Source: a virus. Taken from it: 21,576 nt of DNA. Shown in pieces: positions 11,751-18,581 of the stretch. Where the stretch lies: positions 1 through 21,576 of the IMG/VR virus record IMGVR_UViG_3300023180_000467, one strand, 5' to 3'. Each line of letters opens with the position of its first letter. The first letter of the stretch is position 1. A program made the position numbers and the translations under genes. The notes under the pieces are model-generated. The model did no database searches. It was not told the origin of the DNA and saw nothing but the letters and a program-made list of their open reading frames with translations.

Positions 11751-12545
11751 TTAATTTTCTTTAAAGTTAACCCAACCGACACCGCTGGCGCCCCCACCAC
11801 GGAACAACCTGTTTTCGATCTCTGAGCGGCTGTAGAGGATCGACTCGCCACTTTCACGCGACTCCGAGGCCCAGAACCCATTCACCAGGTCAAGGCGCCC
11901 GCAGGGGTCATGACAGAGCCAATGCGTGGGGGTGTAGCCGTGGATCAAGACGTAATAGTTGAAGCCATAAGGAGTCTTCTGCGTTCCCCTGTAGGCAACC
12001 TGAAGAACTGCTGGGATGCCTGCATCGATCGCGTCCTGGACTTCTAGTGGTCCAATGCTGCTGCTAAATGCAAACGTCAGTCCCCTTTCAACGAAAGCAT
12101 GACGGTGGTCAGCCCGGAAAGAGCCGTCACCGTGCTTAGATAACATCTCTAAATAATCTTCATAGCTTTCAATATTGCCTATACCTAAGTAGATGAGGAC
12201 CGCCGAAAGAGTGCAGACCAAAGAGTGACGTACGTTATCTCTATCGGCTTCTATGTGCTGGAAGTAAGGGACGTTGGGTAGGTAGCGAAGATCTCCTTCC
12301 TGAACATACGGCGTAACAACTTCTTCATCTTCTGGGCAGCTCCAGTGGCTCTTCTCAATCCACCAGACACCAAGACCTGTTCCAATCTTTAAGAAGCCAT
12401 CGACCTCATAAAGAAAGGTGCAACTTGGGCAGAACCAGCCTTGACTGATGCTGGCTTCACCTTCTGTGACTCCAGGAGCTACCAGTAGGCTCGTATCGCA
12501 AACTGCGCGGATGCTAAATACGTCGCCTACTTTCTTTGGGTTCAC
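11751..12545 (-). CDS. C39-like papain-fold peptidase domain protein
   Basis: GTG start at 12545 in a GTGA overlap with the preceding gene. The N-terminal 85 residues form a domain with GWFCPSCTFLYEVDG (36-50), GTGLGVWWIEKSHWSC and TPYV. After that, YLPNVPYFQ (88-96), VCTLSAVLIYLG (110-121), GIPAVLQVAYRG (176-187) and YYVLIHGYTPTHWLCHDPCG (197-216) match a C39-type cysteine peptidase fold. The expected active-site Cys could be C111, but the usual catalytic His before the hydrophobic strand appears to be a Tyr (Y197 or Y198), and D213 is the likely third residue. Activity is therefore doubtful. Next to a holin-like gene it could act in lysis as a peptide-cutting endolysin or be a virion-associated relative. 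Confidence 0.6.
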   Translation of the reverse strand: MNPKKVGDVFSIRAVCDTSLLVAPGVTEGEASISQGWFCPSCTFLYEVDGFLKIGTGLGVWWIEKSHWSCPEDEEVVTPYVQEGDLRYLPNVPYFQHIEADRDNVRHSLVCTLSAVLIYLGIGNIESYEDYLEMLSKHGDGSFRADHRHAFVERGLTFAFSSSIGPLEVQDAIDAGIPAVLQVAYRGTQKTPYGFNYYVLIHGYTPTHWLCHDPCGRLDLVNGFWASESRESGESILYSRSEIENRLFRGGGASGVGWVNFKEN

Positions 12546-12796
12546 TTAATGATCGGTGGTTCGTCCTTCGGCTCGATGATAGGTGGTTTCTTCTCGGTTT
12601 TCTTGCCGTCTTCCTTGCGGCTGATTCCGTAGACTGCCAGAACAGACGTCACCAAAGACGAGATGAAAGCCGCGTCGATCTTGATCTGCCCCATGTAGCT
12701 GGCAGTCAACATCGCCAAGGCCCAGGAGAGAACACCTGCAGGCACTAAGGTCGCAAGTAAATCCCTAAGAGAAAATTGAGATTCTTCATCTTTCAT
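12542..12796 (-). CDS. Holin-like protein with two membrane segments (84 aa)
   Basis: ATG 12796-12794. A charged N-terminus (MKDEESQFSLRD) is followed by membrane helix one at about 13-33 (LLATLVPAGVLSWALAMLTAS) and helix two at about 42-58 (AAFISSLVTSVLAVYGI). A Lys/Glu/Pro-rich tail (RKEDGKKTEKKPPIIEPKDE) completes it. Size, two helices and highly charged C-terminus are typical of class II phage holins. It overlaps the peptidase-like gene by four bases, an order common in lysis cassettes. Holins are too diverse for certainty; it could be another small membrane protein. Confidence 0.55.
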   Translation of the reverse strand: MKDEESQFSLRDLLATLVPAGVLSWALAMLTASYMGQIKIDAAFISSLVTSVLAVYGISRKEDGKKTEKKPPIIEPKDEPPIIK

Positions 12797-12855
12797 GTGA
12801 ACATTTTAAACTAAATGTGCCTCTACTAATATCAAAGTAAGAACGAGAATTTACC
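12797..12855. promoter_or_regulatory. Divergent promoter region
   Basis: This 59-nt AT-rich gap separates the holin-like gene (-) from the first exported-protein gene (+). TAATAT at 12827-12832 is a possible plus-strand -10 box, without a convincing -35. On the minus strand TTGATA and AT-rich hexamers occur at non-ideal spacing. Both transcripts must start in or near here. Confidence 0.3.
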
Positions 12856-13338
12856 ATGCGGCGTTTGTTAGTTATTCTCGCATTTGCGGGGGCGCCTGCA
12901 TATGCCGATATCACACATAAACTTCAAAGCTCAGTCCAACTTACCGTTGATGCTGCTGCAACAAATGTAAGCAGGATCGGCAATTCATATAGTGTATCTG
13001 GCTCAGGGATTGACACCACAGACGGAACCACATCCGGTTCGGTTGGTTCCTTAGCTATCACCACTGGTGTTTCCGCAGGTCCTTCTATCACCGCGACTCA
13101 GGCAACCAGCGGCAACACTTTCAGCTTCTCTCAATCCTATACGCAGGGCGATGCGATTCCCACCGCAGCCGTGACGACAGGTGATGTCGCTAACTTCTCC
13201 GACATCACCTCAACCTCTGCAGGTACTGCAGGAACCTTGGCTGGAACAATTACCTCTGCAGGCGCTGTCAGCGTGACCGCAGGTGGGGCCGGAACCAGTG
13301 CAACCGGGCAATACGTTAGCGAGATCACTGTTAGATAA
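12856..13338 (+). CDS. Exported virion-type protein A (160 aa)
   Basis: ATG 12856. A clear signal peptide (MRRLLVILAFAGAPAYA, cleavage before DITHK) is followed by a Ser/Thr/Gly/Ala-rich beta-type sequence with almost no Cys or Lys. SSVQLTVDAAATNVSRIGNS and YSVSGSGI are visible near residues 26-52. Proteins of this type occur as neighbouring genes in T4-like cyanophages, where relatives are called virion structural proteins. The signal peptide implies export across the host inner membrane, unusual for a capsid-assembly protein. It is the first of three similar plus-strand genes, with the next ATG directly after its stop (TAAATG). Confidence 0.75.
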   Translation: MRRLLVILAFAGAPAYADITHKLQSSVQLTVDAAATNVSRIGNSYSVSGSGIDTTDGTTSGSVGSLAITTGVSAGPSITATQATSGNTFSFSQSYTQGDAIPTAAVTTGDVANFSDITSTSAGTAGTLAGTITSAGAVSVTAGGAGTSATGQYVSEITVR

Positions 13339-13794
13339 ATGGATCGCCTCCATGAAGGCATAGGTCTAGGTTTAGTCCTTGGCATCCTTCATGGAGTGCT
13401 GCAGCCGAGTGCTGCTGTCCCGGTGGTGCCGAACTTCACGCAAGGAAGTCTTACCTCGAAGACAGAGACGACATCTGTCGTTACTGAGGTGATAAATTCT
13501 ATGGATTACAACACAGGATACCAATATTCTGTGACAGGCACTAATATAAAGCACACAGGCGATAGCATCGCGCCAGGTACGACTGCCGGTGCCAGCAATA
13601 CCATCAACGGTGTCACGAGCACATGGACAACACTGGATGGGGCGAACAAACCAAACTGGACGATCGTAGATCAGGGTCAGGGTTTCCAGTTCACGGAGAC
13701 TCTTCGAGGCCCCGGCCTCTCGAATCAAACGATTATCAACAGAACGACGGAAATACGCAGCGTTACAGAAAGTACCTCTATCTTTTCTCAGTAG
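13339..13794 (+). CDS. Exported virion-type protein B (151 aa)
   Basis: ATG 13339 directly follows the stop of the previous gene. The N-terminus has a hydrophobic segment (GIGLGLVLGILHGVL, 7-21) followed by PSAAVP, a likely signal peptide, though the leading MDRLHEG is less basic than normal. The mature part is Thr/Ser-rich, with GYQYSVTGTNI echoing the YSVSGSGI of protein A, then WTIVDQGQGFQFTETLRGPG and a C-terminus VTESTSIFSQ. It probably belongs to the same surface or virion group as A and C. The last 40 nt overlap the coding region of protein C in the -1 frame. Confidence 0.7.
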   Translation: MDRLHEGIGLGLVLGILHGVLQPSAAVPVVPNFTQGSLTSKTETTSVVTEVINSMDYNTGYQYSVTGTNIKHTGDSIAPGTTAGASNTINGVTSTWTTLDGANKPNWTIVDQGQGFQFTETLRGPGLSNQTIINRTTEIRSVTESTSIFSQ

Positions 13795-14624
13795 GTGTAC
13801 TATCTCTACTTAATACTCCTGCGTTGGCTGGGGATGTCGGTGGGGTTAGTGCTACTGCTAATCCTATTGCAAATAGTAGTGGGAGCGTAACAAATCAAGC
13901 TATTCAGGTATTGCAAGGTCCGTACATTACTAATACATATGGCGGAGGAATCCAGTGTCAAGGGCCGACACTAAATGTAACTCCATTCATGACACGCACT
14001 GGGTCTTTCCAGACTCCTTATGAAGATTATTACAACGATCCTGTCTATGACACCAGTGATTTGAATGATGATGGTGTCATCGATAATCCCGGTAAGGTCT
14101 TGTACTACAAACCTGTGAGAACAGGGCAAAAGAGTAACTACAGCTGGAATGGGGGTCTCTCGGCTACCCTTTCTATCCCTCTTGACGGTGGTCTTCAGTC
14201 GAGATGTAAGCGTGCTGTAGAGGCTCAAATTGCACTGCAAGAGCAAACACTTGCTAATCGACGCCTTGATTTTGAGATTGCCAGATTAAAAAATTGCGGT
14301 GAGTTAGCTAAGGCTGGTATCACTTTCCGTCCCGGATCGCAATTTGCAAAAGTATGCGCTGACATTGTGGTGAAGATGCCAGGGGAAACGATTGCTCCTC
14401 ATGTTCATCCTATTTCTTTAAGGCCCGCCTCAACTGACGAAGTGCACGGTTCCGGTCACGCTGAGCAAGACGTCTCTCTTGAAGTGATTCCATTTTCTGG
14501 GGCTTCCCACGCAAGGCAGCAATCTTCTTCATCGTCTTCTTCACTGCAGGCTTCACCAGCTTTAGAAGCAAGTCGGCAAGCGGCTTTGCTAGGAGGGCCG
14601 CTGAGGTCGCAACCACAGCAATAG
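13623..14624 (+). CDS. Exported virion-type protein C; start codon unclear, 3' overlap with opposing gene
   Basis: The frame is open from ATG 13623, but its first 46 residues lie inside gene B and look unnatural. The real N-terminus is probably the signal peptide beginning near RYRKYLYLFSVGVLSLLNTP (13761 on), cleaved after ALA. No ATG, GTG or TTG is available there; ACG at 13755 is the nearest candidate. The mature part has IQVLQGPYITNTYGGGIQCQ, a GLSATLSIPLDGGLQSRCKR block, and a helix LDFEIARLKNCGELAKAGIT, matching what I know of T4-like cyanophage structural proteins. The last ~70 residues, Ser-rich, are antisense to the gene ending at 14410. The natural end may be near HVHPISLRPAS. Protein identity is fairly sure, boundaries are not. 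Confidence 0.65.
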   Translation: MDNTGWGEQTKLDDRRSGSGFPVHGDSSRPRPLESNDYQQNDGNTQRYRKYLYLFSVGVLSLLNTPALAGDVGGVSATANPIANSSGSVTNQAIQVLQGPYITNTYGGGIQCQGPTLNVTPFMTRTGSFQTPYEDYYNDPVYDTSDLNDDGVIDNPGKVLYYKPVRTGQKSNYSWNGGLSATLSIPLDGGLQSRCKRAVEAQIALQEQTLANRRLDFEIARLKNCGELAKAGITFRPGSQFAKVCADIVVKMPGETIAPHVHPISLRPASTDEVHGSGHAEQDVSLEVIPFSGASHARQQSSSSSSSLQASPALEASRQAALLGGPLRSQPQQ

Positions 14625-15132
14625 AAGCTGTCGTCGTAACCTGTTCGGGAGCCGGAAGATAATCAGTCAGCTTTAGTTCTGTTTTTGTTGTCTCTACAGG
14701 TGCAGCCGGCTTCTTTACCTCTATCTGCTCGGGCTTCCTGTCCTCAGGTGGGGTTTCAGATCGTGTTCCTGGTATTGGCGCCGGATTAGGTATCTCTGGA
14801 GTGCTTTCGGGCTTCGGATTGTCCTCTTTATAGGGAGGGACCGGCGCTTCAGTCGTAAGGATTAGGTCCTCTGGGGCGTAGTCCAGGGGCGTAAAAGATG
14901 GTGCGTTTGCATCGCAGTAAGTTCTGACCCCATTTGGGTCATCGGCTGTGATGGTATTTGACTTGCCCGACTGTGGATGAGTCTTTATGCAGCCTGGTAA
15001 AAGCACTACAGGCTTGCTCAGATTTACCGTCACGGGGACCTGAATGGCATTCACCACAGGAGGTGCAACCATCCAGCTATGGATTTGGATGGGTTTAATG
15101 CTGTTGATACCTACATCAGGTATGTCAGCCAT
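14410..15132 (-). CDS. Virion-type protein with Pro-rich linker and membrane segment (240 aa)
   Basis: ATG 15132 overlaps the preceding stop by one base (TAATG). The N-terminal 95 residues (MADIPDVGINSIKPIQIHSW; VTVNLSKPVVLLPGCIKTHP; ITADDPNGVRTYCDA) form a compact domain with two cysteines (C48, C73), of a type I associate with T4-like cyanophage structural proteins. A long Pro/Glu/Lys linker (96-152) leads to a hydrophobic helix at about 168-193 (ASIAVVATSAALLAKPLADL). A very basic end follows (KKTMKKIAALRGK to RALRQLRRALKK). The last 71 codons lie antisense to the end of protein C. It is the last gene of the tail-fibre operon. Confidence 0.75.
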   Translation of the reverse strand: MADIPDVGINSIKPIQIHSWMVAPPVVNAIQVPVTVNLSKPVVLLPGCIKTHPQSGKSNTITADDPNGVRTYCDANAPSFTPLDYAPEDLILTTEAPVPPYKEDNPKPESTPEIPNPAPIPGTRSETPPEDRKPEQIEVKKPAAPVETTKTELKLTDYLPAPEQVTTTASIAVVATSAALLAKPLADLLLKLVKPAVKKTMKKIAALRGKPQKMESLQERRLAQRDRNRALRQLRRALKK

Positions 15133-15413
15133 TACCCCATGGGAATTGCGGGACCAGTCTGCTTGGGGAGCACATTGAGCTGTTGATCGTGCTGCTTCTG
15201 CATTTCGGGTTTGATTTTGTCGGAGAACATGGAGTCCATGTTTCCGGTCAAGGCTTTCGTCTGCTTGCCAAGCTGGTCCGTCAGCTGTCCACTGATGGTT
15301 TTGATCAGTGCATCCTTTTGCTGCTGGATGATCGCGTCTTTATTCACAAAGACGTAACCAATCAGGAGATTGGGAAACAGTGCAAGGACTGTGATAAGGA
15401 TTTTGAAGATCAT
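15132..15413 (-). CDS. Small membrane-anchored coiled-coil protein (93 aa)
   Basis: ATG 15413 overlaps the previous stop (TGATG). Residues 1-24 form a hydrophobic anchor (MIFKILITVLALFPNLLIGY). The rest is a hydrophilic helical region rich in Gln and Lys (KDAIIQQQKDALIKTISGQL, LTGNMDSMFSDKIKPEMQKQ), with a Pro-rich end. It is probably anchored in the host inner membrane with the coiled coil on one side. It sits between the fibre partner and the membrane-segment protein at 15132, so it may assist their assembly. Function unknown. Confidence 0.7.
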   Translation of the reverse strand: MIFKILITVLALFPNLLIGYVFVNKDAIIQQQKDALIKTISGQLTDQLGKQTKALTGNMDSMFSDKIKPEMQKQHDQQLNVLPKQTGPAIPMG

Positions 15414-15568
15414 CAGTCGTCAGCAGGAAGCGGTTCGTTGCCTTCTGCTAGCCAGGCAAGGTACTCCTGGTAGTCGGTGTTGCCAGGATCTAAGGGGATA
15501 AATGCGTCATCCGAAATCCGGTGAATAGAAGAAAGTTCTCCCATCAGGTTGTTAATTAGTTTGTACAT
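15413..15568 (-). CDS. Short tail-fibre partner/chaperone-like protein (51 aa)
   Basis: ATG 15568-15566 to TGA 15415-15413; a second ATG at codon 9 is possible. The end DDAFIPLDPGNTDYQEYLAW and LAEGNEPLPADD is a motif very common in small phage proteins next to tail-fibre genes (P-x-D-x-x-N-x-D-Y-x-x-Y-L-x-W-L-x-x-G-N). These are thought to be fibre-assembly or fibre-tip partners. It starts three bases after the end of the fibre gene at 15572 and is the third fibre/small-protein pair in this operon. Confidence 0.8.
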   Translation of the reverse strand: MYKLINNLMGELSSIHRISDDAFIPLDPGNTDYQEYLAWLAEGNEPLPADD

Positions 15569-15571
15569 TTT

Positions 15572-16747
15572 TTACAACTCCGCACTTGCAGTGTAAACAG
15601 TTGCTGTACTATAACCATACACGTTTGTTGCCGCTCCAGAAGTCCATCCTGAAGCACTATAACCTGAAGCTTTAAATCTAAAGCCGTAAGTAGTTATTGA
15701 CAAAGCCTCATGACTTCCTATTGTTGAAGGTGTGCCACCGCCTGTAGTAAGGAAGGCTACATTGCCTGCACTACTTCCCGCAGTTGCAAGTGTTATTGTC
15801 GGTGCCGCTCTCATTTCATTTACAAATGCTAGACCAGTATTAGCACCACTAGAGCTAGTGACACAGGCAGTGACAAATTCTTCATTTCTTATGCAAACTT
15901 GGAAATACCGCTGACACCTCGCCAGCTCATCGCCGTAGCTCCGGTGTTCAAACGGTGTGGCGACGGATCCGACTTCTAATTGGACGCCGGTAACGTCAAA
16001 GGTGGCTCCGTTGGTAAGCACCCAGTCTGTAGCCATATCGGGAGCACGGGTGCCGCCGCTATAAGCTTGCCACGCATCTACGTTGACACCTGAATCTGTA
16101 TAGTTGGTGCCCATGAACGGATATATGACCAATTCAGCGCCACGTCCATTGTCGTTGTTAATTGTTACGTTGCTGTTCCCTGGAATAGTTTTCGTAACCT
16201 TGGTCCATGTGTCAGCACTTAGTGCAAACGAAAAGACGTAATTTTGAGCCGTACCGTCAACGGTTTTAAGTGCGCCATAAAAAGTTTGAGCAACGCTGGA
16301 GCGAACCCAAAAACTGACGGTTACATCGCTATCAGCAGAAGCATACTGCCACCCACTGGTTGCAATGTTTTGAGCTTCAATTCCTTGAATCAGTTGGCAG
16401 TAAGTGCTCGTTGCTGATCCAACTGTGCTAATAGCAAAACGATAGAAGTTCCTGAAACCTTCGTTATAGGGTGTTCCGCTGGACAAAGTTTGCTGGCTTT
16501 GCGTCCCAGCCAAGGTGTTGCCAAAGTTGTAATAGAATCTGTCAACAGTTCGTAAATCGCTGCTAGTGCTACTCGTCCCCCGTTGAGCCACCTGCATCGC
16601 ACCGTTGATGATCAGGTTGCGGTTACTAAGCGGTCCAGCAGAAGGGAGTGTCTGGCCTTCAATACTTACGTGACCAGAGCCATCAATAGCGATACCACCA
16701 TCAGTAGTGTTGGTATTTTGAATGGCATTTACGCGGATTGTACTCAT
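15572..16747 (-). CDS. Tail fibre protein with carbohydrate-binding-like domain (391 aa)
   Basis: ATG 16747 overlaps the preceding gene in an ATGA. The N-terminal MSTIRVNAIQNTNTTDGGIA and GHVSIEG segment is a typical fibre connector. LSNRNLIINGAMQVAQRGTS (residues 41-60) and VDRFYYNF mark the start of a beta-sandwich domain, and SFWVRSS, WTKVTKTIPGN and VTGVQLEVGSVATPFEHRSY (254-273) its later strands. YGDELARCQRYFQ follows, a sequence seen in many phage fibres. The last 110 residues are a Gly/Ser/Thr-rich beta tip that likely contacts the receptor. It would form trimers on the virion tail and determine host range. Family recognition is good; the receptor is unknown. Confidence 0.88.
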   Translation of the reverse strand: MSTIRVNAIQNTNTTDGGIAIDGSGHVSIEGQTLPSAGPLSNRNLIINGAMQVAQRGTSSTSSDLRTVDRFYYNFGNTLAGTQSQQTLSSGTPYNEGFRNFYRFAISTVGSATSTYCQLIQGIEAQNIATSGWQYASADSDVTVSFWVRSSVAQTFYGALKTVDGTAQNYVFSFALSADTWTKVTKTIPGNSNVTINNDNGRGAELVIYPFMGTNYTDSGVNVDAWQAYSGGTRAPDMATDWVLTNGATFDVTGVQLEVGSVATPFEHRSYGDELARCQRYFQVCIRNEEFVTACVTSSSGANTGLAFVNEMRAAPTITLATAGSSAGNVAFLTTGGGTPSTIGSHEALSITTYGFRFKASGYSASGWTSGAATNVYGYSTATVYTASAEL

Positions 16748-16998
16748 TCTGCGTCTCCAGGATATGGATAACGGGTACGGATTTCAGCGACCTTTGCGGT
16801 CCATTCATCCATAGTAGCTTCTCCACGCTGTGCCTGGAAGAACAGTGGGTCGGCTTCTGCGGCGTAGGCAGAGGCGCGGTTGCCTCTTTGTTCTTTTTCG
16901 GTAAAAACTCTAGGTGGCTGAAGAATAGATACTTCTTCAGCAGTCAGCTCTACTTCGCTGACCTCTCCAGTCTGTGCGTTAATTTGTTTAATAAACAT
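16744..16998 (-). CDS. Tail-fibre assembly chaperone-like protein (84 aa)
   Basis: The ATG at 16998 follows the upstream stop by two bases; a TTG at 17004 would add two residues. It begins MFIKQINAQTGEVSEVELTA and ends with a helix-turn pattern ADPLFFQAQRGEATMDEWTA then KVAEIRTRYPYPGDAE. That C-terminal motif, with the spacing RGxAT-xx-EW-xAKVxxIRxRYP, is typical of small proteins encoded after phage fibres. The protein encoded at 18043 ends in a related motif. It lies between two fibre genes and presumably assists one of them in folding or trimer formation. Confidence 0.75.
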   Translation of the reverse strand: MFIKQINAQTGEVSEVELTAEEVSILQPPRVFTEKEQRGNRASAYAAEADPLFFQAQRGEATMDEWTAKVAEIRTRYPYPGDAE

Positions 16999-17000
16999 AA

Positions 17001-17723
17001 TCAAGAAAGGTATTTAAAACGAACGTCGCCGTTATCAAAGGTCCCAGCGGAGGGATAAAGCTGAACTTGAGTCAAAACATCAGACAAGGACTTTTCGCCC
17101 ACGCATACACCTACGCTGTCCGATGTAGTTTCACTTTGGTTCCACATTACGGTCCATCCAGTGTTCGAGCGCCTAGTAATAAATACAGTTCCGGCGTATG
17201 AGTTTGAAGCACTAGTGAAATTTTCCATACCCCAGAACGAAGTAGTTGCTGCGCCACCTCCAGTGCTGGTTCCAAAAAATCCTCTAAACATATTATATCC
17301 ACTTGTTTCCAGACCTCCGCTATCGCCAATCTGAATACGTACTGATCCAGTCGTGCTGACTGATAAATTGCTATAAGCAATAATAACTTGCTCAACAGAG
17401 GGAGGTATGCTGCTTAAAAGGAGTCCTGTTGATCCGGTTGCATCTTCCTGTTGTGTTGTCCAAGTAGTACCCGCAGTAACCGTCTGCCAACTCGACCCAC
17501 CTACTCCATCGGTCTGCAGGTATTGACCGCTAGTGCCGTTACCACTAGGAAGCGTCAACCCGTACTCAAGTGTTCCAGCTGTTGCGCTGTTTTTTAGTAC
17601 CTGATGAGCACTACCCGCGCTAGTCGGCAGGGTCAGGGTAACGTCAGTTCCCGTCGGACTGGTGTCCGCAGGAGCGTCGATAGATACCGAGCCGGCGCTA
17701 CTACCGTTTAACTTAAGTGTCAT
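17001..17723 (-). CDS. Tail fibre/virion protein with tip domain (240 aa)
   Basis: ATG 17723. The N-terminus MTLKLNGSSAGSVSIDAPAD and VTLTLPTSAGSAHQVLKNSA followed by SGNGTSGQYLQTDGVGGSSW is the repeating connector seen in many marine phage fibres (L-P-x-x-x-G-x-x-x-Q-x-L-x-T-D-G-x-G-x-x-x-W). After residue 85 comes a beta-rich domain with VEQVIIAYSNLSVSTTGSVR and FKYLS at the end. It shares an ATGA overlap with the upstream small gene. It is likely a trimeric tail fibre or tip component used in receptor binding. Confidence 0.82.
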   Translation of the reverse strand: MTLKLNGSSAGSVSIDAPADTSPTGTDVTLTLPTSAGSAHQVLKNSATAGTLEYGLTLPSGNGTSGQYLQTDGVGGSSWQTVTAGTTWTTQQEDATGSTGLLLSSIPPSVEQVIIAYSNLSVSTTGSVRIQIGDSGGLETSGYNMFRGFFGTSTGGGAATTSFWGMENFTSASNSYAGTVFITRRSNTGWTVMWNQSETTSDSVGVCVGEKSLSDVLTQVQLYPSAGTFDNGDVRFKYLS

Positions 17724-18043
17724 TCCGCACCTCCGGTCGGCTTCGGATACTTAGCTTTCACAGCTTCACACGCCGCATAATATTCTTCTATTTTAGTATC
17801 ATCCCCCTTGCTTGACCAGTACAAGGCGTCGGCAAGGTCGGCCAGTGAGGGGTACTCAGGTTGGCGGTTGCGTTGGTATTGTTTGGATTCGTATTCAGCC
17901 TGAAGGCGAACCACTTCTGCTTCAATTTCAGCAGCACTTGGCTGAGTTTGTTTGGCATCTAGCCATTCCAAATCATCATCACGCAGCACCCAATCAGCGC
18001 CAGGGCAGAGAGAATGAAGTGCATCAACTTTAGTCGGGTTCAT
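17720..18043 (-). CDS. Tail-fibre assembly chaperone-like protein (107 aa)
   Basis: ATG 18043. The first 30 residues (MNPTKVDALHSLCPGADWVL) are followed by a coiled coil (SAAEIEAEVVRLQAEYESKQ) and the block YQRNRQPEYPSLADLADALY then WSSKGDDTKIEEYYAACEAV and KYPKP. The block is widely found in small proteins beside phage fibres, and its end resembles that of the protein at 16998 (A-D-x-L-F/Y-x-x-x-x-x-G-D/E-x-T...K/R-Y-P). The gene overlaps the genes on both sides by four bases. It probably helps assemble the adjacent fibre. Confidence 0.78.
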   Translation of the reverse strand: MNPTKVDALHSLCPGADWVLRDDDLEWLDAKQTQPSAAEIEAEVVRLQAEYESKQYQRNRQPEYPSLADLADALYWSSKGDDTKIEEYYAACEAVKAKYPKPTGGAE

Positions 18044-18567
18044 CCTGCCACCTCCACAAGAATAAGCTGGTGTAGTCTGCTGTCCGTGCTTACGCTGGTA
18101 GTGCCTGAGGATCCTCTTCTGAAAGCGAGCACATAAGTTTGTTCATCCGTCGATGAGGGTGCGTGTCTGCCCAAACAAGTAAAATTATAATCACTATTCA
18201 CGTTTTCATTCTGGCCGTTAAATACCTGAACAACTTGTGTGCCTGATGTGTCGGTATGATAAATCGCTACATCTCCATAAGCGTTAGTATTCTGGTTCAC
18301 CCGCAGACTTATTGAGGCGAAAGCCAAGACATAATTACTCGTGCTTGACAAAGTAATTGTCTGTGAAAGCAGGGTTGCGTATGTTGACGTACTGTTGGTT
18401 GTATTTGTACTGCTTGAAGTGTGCTGTACCTGCAAAACTGTCCCAGTAGGCAGTGCAGCCGAATTAGGCGTTCCTGCCGCAAGCATATCGTTATCGACGA
18501 TGCCGTCAGGCAATCCCCCGACTGATATTCCAGTAATCGTTCCGTCGCCGTTAATAGCAATAGGCAT
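18040..18567 (-). CDS. Tail fibre/virion surface protein (175 aa)
   Basis: ATG 18567. The N-terminal PIAINGDGTITGISVGGLPD and GIVDNDMLA are typical of a fibre connector ('G-x-G-T-I-x-G-x-x-x-G-G-L-P-D-G-I-V'). From about residue 42 a beta-sandwich follows (GTVLQVQHTSSSTNTTNSTS, YATLLSQTITLSSTSNYVLA, YVLAFRRGSSGTTSVSTDSR) ending LILVEVAG. A Ser/Thr/Asn-rich patch at 50-65 may be a surface loop. It is in the fibre operon and probably forms part of a fibre tip or side fibre. Confidence 0.8.
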   Translation of the reverse strand: MPIAINGDGTITGISVGGLPDGIVDNDMLAAGTPNSAALPTGTVLQVQHTSSSTNTTNSTSTYATLLSQTITLSSTSNYVLAFASISLRVNQNTNAYGDVAIYHTDTSGTQVVQVFNGQNENVNSDYNFTCLGRHAPSSTDEQTYVLAFRRGSSGTTSVSTDSRLHQLILVEVAG

Positions 18568-18581
18568 GATCTTAATTTACC

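Noticed and set aside
18309-18560. 83-residue minus-strand frame inside a fibre gene
   Set aside because: Shadow frame; the fibre frame has clear motifs throughout.
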